A stretch of DNA of 21,842 bases from Pilatotrama ljubarskyi (Eukaryota > Basidiomycota > Agaricomycetes > Polyporales > Polyporaceae): contig MU277714.1 of NCBI GenBank assembly GCA_022385805.1, positions 1 to 21,842 of the forward strand, read 5' to 3'. The position numbers and the translations under genes are program-made. The notes beneath the pieces were generated by a model. The model did not search any database. It was not told the origin of the DNA and was given only the letters and a program-made list of their open reading frames with translations. Below are positions 9,962-17,195 of this stretch, in pieces. Within the stretch, counting starts at the first letter, position 1. The number at the start of each line of letters is the position of its first letter.

Positions 9962-11161
9962 TCATTCATGCACAGGACACTTCTCAGCTCGCGACTGATC
10001 GCCAACGTTGTCCGCATCTGATGCCCCTTGGGTGCACTTCAAAGACTCGACCTTGTGAGGGGAGAGCACTTTGTCCTTGGGTGCGTCCGCCTTCTCCTCT
10101 AGGCTGCAAGTGCGGGGGAAATAGCCAGACCTCTCGGCTACCTTGGGGGGCGGAGGCCGTTGGAGGCGCACCGTGCCCCGCGGTATGGAGTCGGCGACGG
10201 CCTGCAGGGTGTCGCAGAACAGACTGTAGATGGGGGAATGAGTTGATACATCATCGATTGAGTCCCTGCGAGCGAGGTAGTGATTGTAGAGGATGTCACG
10301 CAGTATGAGCAAGCCGCCACAGATGTAAGGAGGCAAATTCTGTTTGAGGCTTGCAAGCCTTCCAGCACAAGAACGGCCGTTGTTGAGGAAGTGCTCTCGA
10401 GCTATGTGGAAGCGAGGATTCTTGCTATGGAACAGCTCATTCGACATCACCGCGAAGTCCTGGCCTTGAATGTGAGTTGAAACAAGCCAAGCCAAAATCC
10501 AGAACATGGATTCCAGATCATGTTGGAAGTTGTGACAGATTGCAAGTGGGGAAGGCACAGAAGCGCGCAGCTGGCCAATGTCCCGCAGATCTATAGACTG
10601 CCCTTCCTCGTAAATCGTTTCTCCAGAAAGGAGCTCAACAGCCATGAAGATCGGCATACCCTGACATACTATCAACTCGTCTGATCGCACTACCTCCAAG
10701 ATGAACGGCCCTTCCTTCTTGAGAGCTGATATGATGTGATCCAGCTTTTTCTCGTCAATGCAATTCAGCATGTAGGCCTGCATCCAGTCAGCTAATGGAC
10801 CCTCCAGTATGTCCGGCATCATGAGGGATGCTAGTCGTTTTCGAATAGCGGTGAGCGAAGGGTGACCGTGTCGAGGTTTGGCACGGTCCTGCCAAGGGGT
10901 ATCACCTTCGACAGGTGCGCTGAACATCGGCGGTGGGGTGAGAAAACGAGCGGCCCTTGTAGAGCTCTGTTCCTTCTGTCCGGGCAGAGTGCTCGACCTG
11001 ACCACGGTTGCGTTAGGACTGTGAGGGCTGTTAGCCGGAGCCTGCCCCAGTGATAGACATCCAGCAACGCACTCTGAATCAGCGACGGTCGTCGATGCAG
11101 AGTGTGCTTTGTGCTTTGCCTCTGAGTACTGCTTGGACACGGATGACTGCTGCTGGGACAT
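9962..11161 (-). CDS. FunK1-like fungal-type protein kinase fragment, C-terminal lobe only
   Basis: An uninterrupted 399-codon frame begins at MSQQQSS. Residues 1-100 are Ser/Pro-rich and look disordered. Residues about 104-165 are helical (SLTAIRKRLASLM..., ILEGPLADWMQ). Then come the hallmarks of the fungal FunK1 kinase C-lobe: GMPIFMAVELL (about 168-178, the activation-segment/APE region) and HNFQHDLESMFWILAWL (about 210-226, helix F). The C-terminal part ends in a basic, Pro-rich tail. The ATP-binding lobe, HRD catalytic loop and DFG motif are absent, so it should not be an active kinase unless upstream exons exist. A purine-rich tract (CT-rich on the coding strand) lies just upstream and is interrupted by a solo LTR 66 bases from the ATG. 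It may be a truncated pseudokinase gene or a fragment kept open by chance. Confidence 0.65.
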   Translation of the reverse strand: MSQQQSSVSKQYSEAKHKAHSASTTVADSECVAGCLSLGQAPANSPHSPNATVVRSSTLPGQKEQSSTRAARFLTPPPMFSAPVEGDTPWQDRAKPRHGHPSLTAIRKRLASLMMPDILEGPLADWMQAYMLNCIDEKKLDHIISALKKEGPFILEVVRSDELIVCQGMPIFMAVELLSGETIYEEGQSIDLRDIGQLRASVPSPLAICHNFQHDLESMFWILAWLVSTHIQGQDFAVMSNELFHSKNPRFHIAREHFLNNGRSCAGRLASLKQNLPPYICGGLLILRDILYNHYLARRDSIDDVSTHSPIYSLFCDTLQAVADSIPRGTVRLQRPPPPKVAERSGYFPRTCSLEEKADAPKDKVLSPHKVESLKCTQGASDADNVGDQSRAEKCPVHE

Positions 11162-11227
11162 GATGGTTGAGAGAGAGAGAGGTCCAATCGATGCGAGGGA
11201 GAGAGGGAGAGAGGGGGAGGGGGAGGG
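11162..11227 (-). promoter_or_regulatory. GA/CT-rich leader of the kinase-like ORF, target of an LTR insertion
   Basis: On the plus strand this is almost pure GA/GGGA repeats (GAGAGAGAG, GAGGGAGAGAGG, GGGGGAGGGGGAGGG). Read on the minus strand it is a pyrimidine-rich tract directly before the ATG, as is common in basidiomycete promoters and leaders. The solo LTR landed in it, and the tract resumes at 11926. Confidence 0.4.
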
Positions 11228-11925
11228 TGTTAGGAACCGTGCGGGGGTAAGACCGGAGTCCCGGAGGCCGGAAGACGGAAGGCCGATATCGGACCGGAAG
11301 GGTCCAATCGGAACCTGGTCAGAGTACGCACGGTACTGGGGGTATGGAGAGGACTCGCGAAACTGTTAGTAACGCGCTTCGAGAGTCGACGGAGTCCTCT
11401 AATTTACGGAGGAATGTACGCTTATGTAATCAGACCAAAGGCGGACCGGTGTCGGAGGCCGGTCGGAGACCGGCGGTAAAAGTCGAAGGGGCGAAGTGCT
11501 GGTTACCAGAGGACAAGTCACGAAGGACTGGTCTTAGTAGTGTCGGAGGTCGGAGTATGATCGGACCGGAGTCGGAATCGGATCGGACCAGATATCGGAG
11601 GATGGAATGTTATTCCGGAGGATCAACAAATGGGTAAAGGACGGAGGACCGAAGAGTTGTGCCAGCAGATCAGGTGGTTAACGACATTTCTGAACTAAAG
11701 AGCTACCCTATAGAATCCGAAGCTTATATAGTAAGAAGTAAGTAAGGTTCGGGTTTGTAAGGAGTAACTGCGGAGGGGAGCTCGGAGGTCAGATCACGTG
11801 GAGTACGGCGCGGGTTAGTCTCATCGCCGATGATGACGACGACTATCGGAGTGGTCTCGGAGTCCGATCGGACTGATCGGGTTCCGAAAGGCGCCGGACC
11901 GGAAGGGTCCGCACGGGTGCTAACA
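11228..11925 (+). repeat. Solo LTR (698 bp) with 5-bp target site duplication GAGGG
   Basis: It begins TGTTAGG and ends GCTAACA, so the termini are inverted (TGTTAG/CTAACA). It is flanked by GAGGG at 11223-11227 and 11926-11930, the expected 5-bp duplication of an LTR retrotransposon. No internal domain is present, so it is a solo LTR left by LTR-LTR recombination. A TATATA box lies at 11725-11730. The body is full of reiterated TCGGAG, GACCGGA and CCGGAGTC words. Its 3' part matches the LTR at 1-459. The superfamily (Gypsy or Copia) cannot be told from the LTR alone. Confidence 0.85.
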
Positions 11926-12026
11926 GAGGGAGAGGGTATTGCCTATGAGGGACGTGTGAGAAACAGAAACTCACCCTGCTGACCCACAATGTGCACAAGG
12001 GAAGGCTTGTTCTTGCACGCGATAGC

Positions 12027-12112
12027 TGCAAGGATGCAGGCGTCGGAAGGTTGAGCGAGTGACACGAGATGCAAGGATGCAGGTGTCGGAGGGTTGAGCG
12101 AGTAACACGAGA
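12027..12112. repeat. 43-bp tandem duplication
   Basis: Unit 1 (12027-12069) and unit 2 (12070-12112) both start TGCAAGGATGCAGG and end ACACGAGA, differing at three positions. The period is not a multiple of three. No gene is recognised between the solo LTR and 12430 apart from this repeat. Confidence 0.75.
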
Positions 12113-12549
12113 GTGTGCGAGGCCCTCCGGGTTGATGTTACCGGGGTATGGTTCACTAGCGCTCGTGTAAGTTACGGCGCTTAGCACGTTCCCCGCATAA
12201 GCGCTGACATCAGAGCTCGCAAGTACTCTGAAGGCTCTGAGTTCCTAGCGGTCAAAGACTTGTGCCAGCACATCTCAAGTCCACGGTTGTCTGAAAGCCA
12301 ATCTCATCAAAAATGAAAGATTTGGGCGAGGGCGAGAGATAATTACCCTGATGACATCGCTCATCCTACCTGGCTTTCACCACAGGCTACCACTCCTCCT
12401 TTTGACCACCCAGAACTCTCACAGACAACATGCCGGGCGACGAGACACTGCGCAAGACCCATGAGGAGAGCGACGCTGAGCCGATCGTCAACATCAACAT
12501 CGACTCTTCAAAACTGACCCCGCTCTCGCCAGAAGTAATTTCGAAACAG

Positions 12550-12607
12550 GTGCGTGCTTTAGGGATGCTGCGTGCGTGTTGAATGCTGACCTTAGTGCTC
12601 CCAAAAG
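12550..12607 (+). other. Intron 1 of the eIF2-gamma fragment (58 nt)
   Basis: Donor CAG|GTGCGT, branch-like AATGCTGACC, acceptor CCCAAAAG|GCG. Phase 0; it joins SKQ to APINLG as in the conserved protein. The acceptor AAAAG is a weak pyrimidine context. An alternative CTTAG lies at 12591-12595. Confidence 0.7.
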
Positions 12608-12623
12608 GCGCCTATCAACCTCG

Positions 12624-12685
12624 GTACATCCAGAGAAAGCTTCAGTGGCTAAGAGCGGGAAGCTGAAGTGTTGGATTATGGTTAG
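12624..12685 (+). other. Intron 2 of the eIF2-gamma fragment (62 nt)
   Basis: Donor CTCG|GTACAT, acceptor TATGGTTAG|GTACG. It splits a glycine codon after its first base; splicing rebuilds the conserved [14 protein letters not shown] order. The donor GTACAT is non-consensus, possibly a decay product. Confidence 0.65.
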
Positions 12686-12777
12686 GTACGATCGGCCATG
12701 TCGCCCACGGAAAATCCACAGTGGTGAAGGCCATCTCGGGTGTTATGATGGTTTGGTTTAGGGACGAGCTCGTCTAG

Positions 12778-13299
12778 GGCTCGGTGAAAAAGTCGCTGTT
12801 TGATTACATTGCTAGATAAAGGTGTTGTTAACCTGTTATTGACCTGTTACTTACCTGTTATTAACATGGGGTCAAAGACCGGTCCAAATTCCATGTTAGA
12901 AATGTGAATAATCTCTCAAGCCGGCTGAAGGTGCGCACGCCTCAGCGAGCGGGACAACTGCCCGCCGGATGAGATCAGGCCAGGCACTTTAGGCAAGCTC
13001 AACACTTGGTCAGCGGTGAGCGCAGGGCTTGTACCACACTAGTTGCGGCCACTGGTAGCAGCTCTCTCGAATCCGCTGCACCCTTTGGCTGGGAACGTAT
13101 GTACTTCGACTATTTACCATGCTATAGTTTTGGATGTGATGCCTTCCTTTTTGACGGGAATATGACCTGTGGCTGAGAGCTAAGGAGACACAGGGCCCAG
13201 GCGAACTTAATCTGCTGCATCCGGCAGACTGGCCGCGGCATTTCTCGCCTGCTCAGGTCCTAACAACCGGCATGATCATTCACCATATCGCAGACATGC
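12778..13299. other. No gene recognised; contains an 11-bp triple repeat
   Basis: This is the 3' side of the eIF2-gamma fragment. Its gene homology has ended; whether a breakpoint lies exactly at about 12770 cannot be told. Three tandem ACCTGTTAYT units sit at 12831-12862. Confidence 0.4.
12831..12863. repeat. Triple 11-bp tandem repeat ACCTGTTAYTN
   Basis: ACCTGTTATT at 12831, ACCTGTTACT at 12842 and ACCTGTTATT at 12853, spaced exactly 11 bases. It is flanked by TTA/AACATGG. Short and isolated. Confidence 0.6.
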
Positions 13300-13628
13300 T
13301 AACCTGCTCGAGCTCGTACCTGCCAGCCGAACTTCGTGTCTCGAGCCCACCTTGAACCACGACGACCATTTTCCAGAACTCAACAGGTGCGTGAACATAG
13401 TTCTCAGAGCACGACGTCTATCTAATGTCTTACAGACTTGCCATACGAACCGCACAATGGTGGACAGAAGGAGAGCCTCCCCTCTGGGTACCTCATGCGC
13501 CATCGGAAGCTCTTGGACCCTCAGAGCGTCCCTGCAGGACTGCCACGCGTGGACGGGCCAGAGTCGAAGTATTCGATGTTCATGGGCGTATTCGGATGGC
13601 AGACACGCGAGGAGCCTCAGTATGACAG
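13300..13628 (+). pseudogene. Unidentified coding-like segment with one plausible intron
   Basis: A plausible 49-nt intron (13387-13435; AACAG|GTGCGTGA...TCTTACAG|ACTT) is followed by a plus-strand frame with protein-like composition. It begins LPYEPHNGGQKESLPSGYL and ends MFMGVFGWQTREEPQYDR before a possible next donor (ACAG|GTGCAT) at 13628. The upstream exon is open in more than one frame, so the reading frame across the junction is uncertain. No family recognised. It could be another fragment of a host gene like the neighbouring eIF2-gamma piece. Confidence 0.3.
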
Positions 13629-13867
13629 GTGCATCCGTACCGATGGGATCATCAGTGAGCGGGATGCACCTCACGATCAGATGCATCCCAGATGCAACTG
13701 CGACCGGTAATATGTGGCAGCTTGCAAAATGAGTCCAGCGTGCAGAGTCAAACATAGAACATACACATATTCATAGTGCATCATTTCCATTACACCACCA
13801 GCCCGCGTATCACACAATGTCTACATCCTGGATGTTCTACCTCTGTCAGATGCATCCGGGATGCATC
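13629..13867. repeat. Cluster of ATGCATCC/GGATGCAT motifs including a perfect palindrome
   Basis: GATGCATCC-G-GGATGCATC is a perfect 9+1+9 palindrome at about 13849-13867. A second inverted pair, GGGATGCA...TGCATCCC, lies at about 13660-13690. Related GTGCATCC (13629) and CAGATGCA words lie between. The arms of the palindrome extend imperfectly into CTGTCA/CGGCAG. Confidence 0.55.
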
Positions 13868-14299
13868 GGCAGCAGAAATCACAACAGTACCTTGCTGCCC
13901 GAAGAGCAACCCCACGTGTTTTATCCAGGGTGCGCCAATCAGATCGGCATATATGCTAATCACATATACTCGCTCAATACTCACCTGCGCGGCCATATGC
14001 CGTCCGCGCTTGACGCGAGGCCACGTCCATCTTGCCGTGCGCGCCGACGAACGGTGAGGGAGAATGCACGCTGCCGCCATGGAAAAAGGCTTGTTGAGGC
14101 CTACAAGCATGTCTCATGGCTCGGGATTGTCGAACAATGCGGGTGCACGGGGCCATAGGGAGAGGGCGAGCACGTAAAAAGCATGCGAACGCGCAAAGAC
14201 GAGGCGGATGCGCGAAGAGGAGAGTGCGTGCAGAGGAGGATGCGGACACACAAAGAAGATGCAGACACGCGAAGAGGAGGAGGGTGCGCCGCGGCGAAG
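13868..14299. repeat. No gene recognised; degenerate minisatellite at 14183-14278
   Basis: Two 39-base units (14183-14221 and about 14239-14277) both start ATGCG and end CGCGAAGAGGA, with the second starting 56 bases after the first and with several transitions between them. Shorter GCGAAGAGGAG and GCAAAGA words recur around them. The composition echoes the GCGAA-rich cluster at 8.9-9.5 kb. It directly abuts the gag relic. Confidence 0.45.
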
Positions 14300-14653
14300 G
14301 AGAAGATCATCAACCTCTATCCGGGATCTGATGAACATCGGTGGACAACAGCAGACCTTCAAAAGCTGGGGAAGAACCTCATTAGAAGGAGATCGAGACC
14401 CTTGTGGAGTATGCTGGCTGCTGTAAACTACCTCAAGAATGATGGATGGCTAGGTGATGCGGATATCACTTGATACCTCTACCAAGGGCTGCCAGAGGGG
14501 CTGAGGGCTTGTGTCAACCAGCAGCTTCAAATTGTGTGGCTGAACAAGCTGTACACCCTCAAGCAGTACGACTACTTGATTTGCAACTTTGCGGTTTTCA
14601 GCCCTTTCTGTCTCATCCAGCAACACCTGCGATCACAGCCCAGCCCCTTTCAA
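14300..14653 (+). pseudogene. LTR-retrotransposon gag-like relic
   Basis: One plus-strand frame reads EKIINLYPGSDEHRWTTADL, then AAVNYLKNDGWLGDADIT, then an in-frame TGA at 14471-14473. It continues YLYQGLPEGLRACVNQQLQI and stops at about 14654. The order YPG-x-(E/D)..., a helical middle, then F/Y-x-x-G-(F/L)-P-x-x-L-R matches the gag region of fungal Gypsy-like elements as I remember it, where the protein forms the virus-like particle core. The stop falls where relatives carry a charged residue, consistent with CGA to TGA. No zinc knuckle, protease or start codon is visible. It is probably a truncated fragment, joined head-on to the Copia RT relic at about 14.70-14.75 kb. Confidence 0.45.
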
Positions 14654-14745
14654 TGATCACGATCCAGTGTAAAGGACTCAATGCCTTTGCTGAAGCCATC
14701 ACTACGGTAGTCAAAGCAGTTATGCCCAGCACAATCAGCATGTCG

Positions 14746-15455
14746 CGAAGGCCAGGGTCCATGGGAGTGCCGATAGGATCGCAGTTGGCAAAGCCGTAGC
14801 GCTCCAGGATGTCGAGGGCATACTGTCGCTGCGAGATGGAGAGAGAACGCTTCGCTCTGTCGCGCTCAATCTTGACCCCAAGGAGCCAAGACGTCGGCCC
14901 TAGGTCCCGGAGCTTGAAGTGCACACGCAGCTTGTCCTTGACGCGCTGGATGGAGTCCTTTGACTTCGAGGCAATAGTGATGTTGTCGACAAAGACAGGG
15001 ATGATGATGCGCACTCCATCACGGAGGTAGACCCACACACTGTGCTCACAGATGAGGCGGTCAAAGCCCAGCTTGGTGAGCACCTCGTGCAGCTTCTCGT
15101 GCCAGCAGCGGCCAGCCTGCTTGAGGCCATAGAGCGACTTGCGCAGGCGCCACACCCAGTCCGGGGACTTCTCCTCAAAGCCCTCAGGCTGCTTCATGTA
15201 GACCTCCTCCTTCAGCTCGCCGTTCAGGTAGGCAGAGGAGATGTCCACAGACTCGAGCTCGAGGTCCTCCAGCGCTGCTAGCGCAAGAATGGCGCGAATC
15301 GACGCCCATTTCGGTGTAGGCGCAAAGGTCTCGTTGTAGTCGAAGCCAGGGCACTGGGAGAAGCCCTTGGCGACAAGGCGACCCTTGTAGCGCTCAATGG
15401 AGCCGTCTGCATTGCGCTTCACCCGGAAGACCCAGCGAGAGCCAATGGCCTTCCT
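14746..15455 (-). pseudogene. Ty1/Copia reverse transcriptase relic (RVT_2), active-site Asp lost
   Basis: RT homology runs from [18 protein letters not shown] through SVDISSAYLNGE (motif A), LYGLKQAGRCWHEKL (motif B), VFVDNITIASKSK (motif C) and LRDLGPTSWLLGVKIERD, to DPIGTPMDPGL. The frame is open, but motif C has VDN where Copia RTs have the catalytic YVDD/FVDD. The AAC codon is at 14982-14984, compatible with GAC to AAC in a CpG context, so the enzyme should be inactive. Integrase, RNase H, protease and gag are missing. The surrounding open frame (14613-15635) extends beyond homology at both ends into antisense of the gag relic and of the CHD1 fragment, so its extra residues are not retroelement protein. 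Confidence 0.85.
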
Positions 15456-15478
15456 AACGAACATGTCACCGTACAGCG

Positions 15479-15790
15479 ATGGAGTGGAAGAATGGCCGCG
15501 AACCATCCGTATCTCTTTGACGGCGCTAAAGTGCGCCCTGAAAACTCCGAGGAGACCCTCAAGGGCCTGGTGATGAGCAGTGGGAAGATGGTCCTGCTCG
15601 ACAAGCTGCTCGTGCGGCTGCGCCAGGACAGGCACTGTGTGCTGTCTTCAGCAGGGCATGTTGCTCAGCGGCGAGGAATTCCTCGAGCAGTTCACGAAAA
15701 TCAGCGCCGTGAAGAACGACATAAACTAGGAGGACATCATTCCTGTCGAGGAGCACCAGCGCTTCGAGCGTGAAGACGACTAGCGCAAGG
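15479..15790 (+). pseudogene. CHD1-type chromatin remodeller (SNF2 ATPase) fragment with internal deletion
   Basis: Piece 1 (to about 15643) reads [13 protein letters not shown], then [20 protein letters not shown], then [13 protein letters not shown]. This is the start of the second helicase lobe of CHD1-family nucleosome remodellers. The usual DGHRVL appears as DRHCVL. Piece 2 (from about 15657, different frame) reads [20 protein letters not shown], then TAG (15727), then [13 protein letters not shown], then TAG (15781). This resembles the acidic segment after the helicase core. The roughly 200 residues between (rest of lobe 2) are deleted. The start is also frameshifted (ATGGAGTGGAAG before 15492). 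It lies on the strand opposite the Copia RT and overlaps its open frame. It is clearly non-functional, and appears to be a captured host gene fragment. Confidence 0.75.
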
Positions 15791-15967
15791 CACCACCCGC
15801 AGTCTTGAAGGCTTCGTACAGCTTCGAGTCGTCCTGATATTCTGGCTGCTGCTCCCCAGATGTCGGCAACTCCAATGAGAGGATAGTCGCTGGCCGCTTG
15901 CTTCTTCTCCTTCTCAGTAAGCGGATTCTCCAAGTGAAGAGACAATTGAGGTCAGTGAAGTACTGTC
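15791..15967. other. No certain gene; flank of the CHD1 fragment
   Basis: The minus-strand frame to 15945 (SDYPLIGVADIWGAAARIS) is open but unrecognised. The plus strand has stops. It may contain the right-hand breakpoint of the captured CHD1 sequence. Confidence 0.3.
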
Positions 15968-16243
15968 AAAGCGTCTGTGGCTTATCAGGGTCAAGACAGG
16001 CACAGAACAATCAATTCAGGCAGGGAGCTGCATGAGTCCAGTCTGCATGGTACGGGGAAGCAGTGCGGATGATGCGGCGGGAGCAGGAGAGGCACAAGAG
16101 TCTTCCGGTAGATCAAAAGAGACAAGCTGGTTGGAGAGCTGAGAGGAAAGAGCAAATGTGAGGCGCAAGAGATGAATAGGGATGGTGATAGGGATAGGGG
16201 TTATCTAGAAAGGAATGGGGTAAGGTCAAGAAGTCCACTAACA
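15968..16243 (-). repeat. Possible Copia-type LTR (minus orientation)
   Basis: On the minus strand a purine run, CACGAGGGGG, is immediately followed by TGTTAGTGGAC at 16243. This is the arrangement of a polypurine tract followed by the first bases of a 3' LTR. A TG...CA end would fit TTTGACA at about 15968. No target duplication or second copy is visible, and no RNase H coding lies at higher coordinates. Alternatively it is the 5' LTR remnant of the element that supplied the RT relic. Confidence 0.3.
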
Positions 16244-17195
16244 CCCCCTCGTGGTGGGCTTCAAAAGGATATGCTTGGTGGAAAGTACAACCTATAAAAT
16301 AAAATAATAAGCACACCGTCATACCCGATAGAAAGGGGTGGGGTAGTCTTAATGGGTCCTGAGGCTACCACAGTAGATCAGTAAGGGTTAGAAGAACTAA
16401 GGAAGATGAATGAAGGAAAGCCTAGATCTCCGAAGCCTAGATCTCCGAATTGTGAACAAAGGTGACAGTGAGGTAGTGAATGCGTTCAAAGGGGGTAGAC
16501 GAGGTGTGGAGGGAGTGATGATATGGAGGAGGCGAGCGACGGTGATGGAGAAGGGAGTGACAGCAAAAAGGGCAACCCAGACAGCGAGGAGGACAAATGA
16601 GACGACAGCGACAATGATGACGAACGATGACTTGAATGGCCTAGCTGGAAATGTCGTAGCTATTCAGTTTGGATACTTGTTGTACTTCTTGTCACTGCTC
16701 CTTGTCTCCAACTCTGCTCTGGAACATCCTCTCACCACCCCGATCTCATCTGCTCATCTGCTCTCTGCCTTGCCAAGAAGATGCTTAACCGCAACTACAA
16801 GTTGAGCGAACTACTTGTCCATCCCCAGTATGTTCTTCCCTTCTGGCTATCGTGTTTGTCATATTGACTGATAGGATTCCCTTCAAGTAGCTTTTGTTGA
16901 CATTGAGTGCACGTTCAGCTGAGGAAGGTGGTTGCTCAGCCACGTTCATAGCTGGCCTAGTGCGCAAAGCACACATGCCATGCTATGCCTACAGTGACGG
17001 CAGCGCCCGCCAGAGAAGCGCAGCTCTCTCAACCTTGAGCTCAGCTTTCTCCACTACCATTCAGTCACTGTACATATTGCACTTCAGAATCTTCACTGTC
17101 ATCCTCTGTTCTGTCTGCTCTTCACACGTGGTTGCTCTATCCTGTCTCAAATGTGCCAGATCTTCTTCCTTGGCAAACCTCCCTCCAGTGACCCC
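16244..17195. other. No intact gene; acidic coding-like relic at about 16510-16640 (plus)
   Basis: One plus-strand frame reads EEASDGDGEGSDSKKGNPDS, then EEDK-TGA-DDSDNDDER-TGA-LEW. This is an acidic tract interrupted by two TGA codons, consistent with a decayed disordered protein region. Further on, ATGCTTAACCGC opens a short frame running into a donor GTATGT (about 16829) with a TGACTGATAG acceptor about 50 bases later. No family recognised. A CCTAGATCTCCGAAG direct repeat lies at about 16421-16450. Confidence 0.3.

Larger units (their letters stand above)
12430..12777 (+). pseudogene. 5' fragment of translation initiation factor eIF2 gamma subunit (three exons, truncated in the G domain)
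   Basis: Exons 12430-12549, 12608-12623 (a 16-nt micro-exon) and 12686-12777 join in frame to 75 codons. Exon 1 gives an acidic start (MPGDETLRKTHEESDAEP) ending LSPEVISKQ. The micro-exon gives APINLG. Exon 3 gives [19 protein letters not shown], the G1/P-loop block that identifies the GTPase subunit binding initiator tRNA in translation initiation (GCD11 in yeast). Introns of 58 nt (GTGCGT...AAAAG) and 62 nt (GTACAT...GTTAG) are retained, so this is a DNA-level copy, not a retrocopy. After the P-loop block the sequence decays: a conserved Arg appears as Trp (TGG at 12754) and TAG at 12775 ends the frame. The rest of the roughly 460-residue protein is missing. The CT-rich upstream sequence may be the copied promoter. 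Confidence 0.85.

Noticed and set aside
1..11925. One giant LTR retroelement bounded by the two similar LTRs
   Set aside because: The right LTR has its own GAGGG duplication on both sides, and the sequence between holds a pogo element and a kinase-like ORF with no gag/pol.
13276..13755. 159-codon minus-strand frame
   Set aside because: It is antisense to the more protein-like plus-strand segment and includes the palindromic motif cluster.
14613..15635. The whole 340-codon frame as one Copia protein
   Set aside because: Copia homology covers only about 14746-15455. The ends are antisense to other relics.
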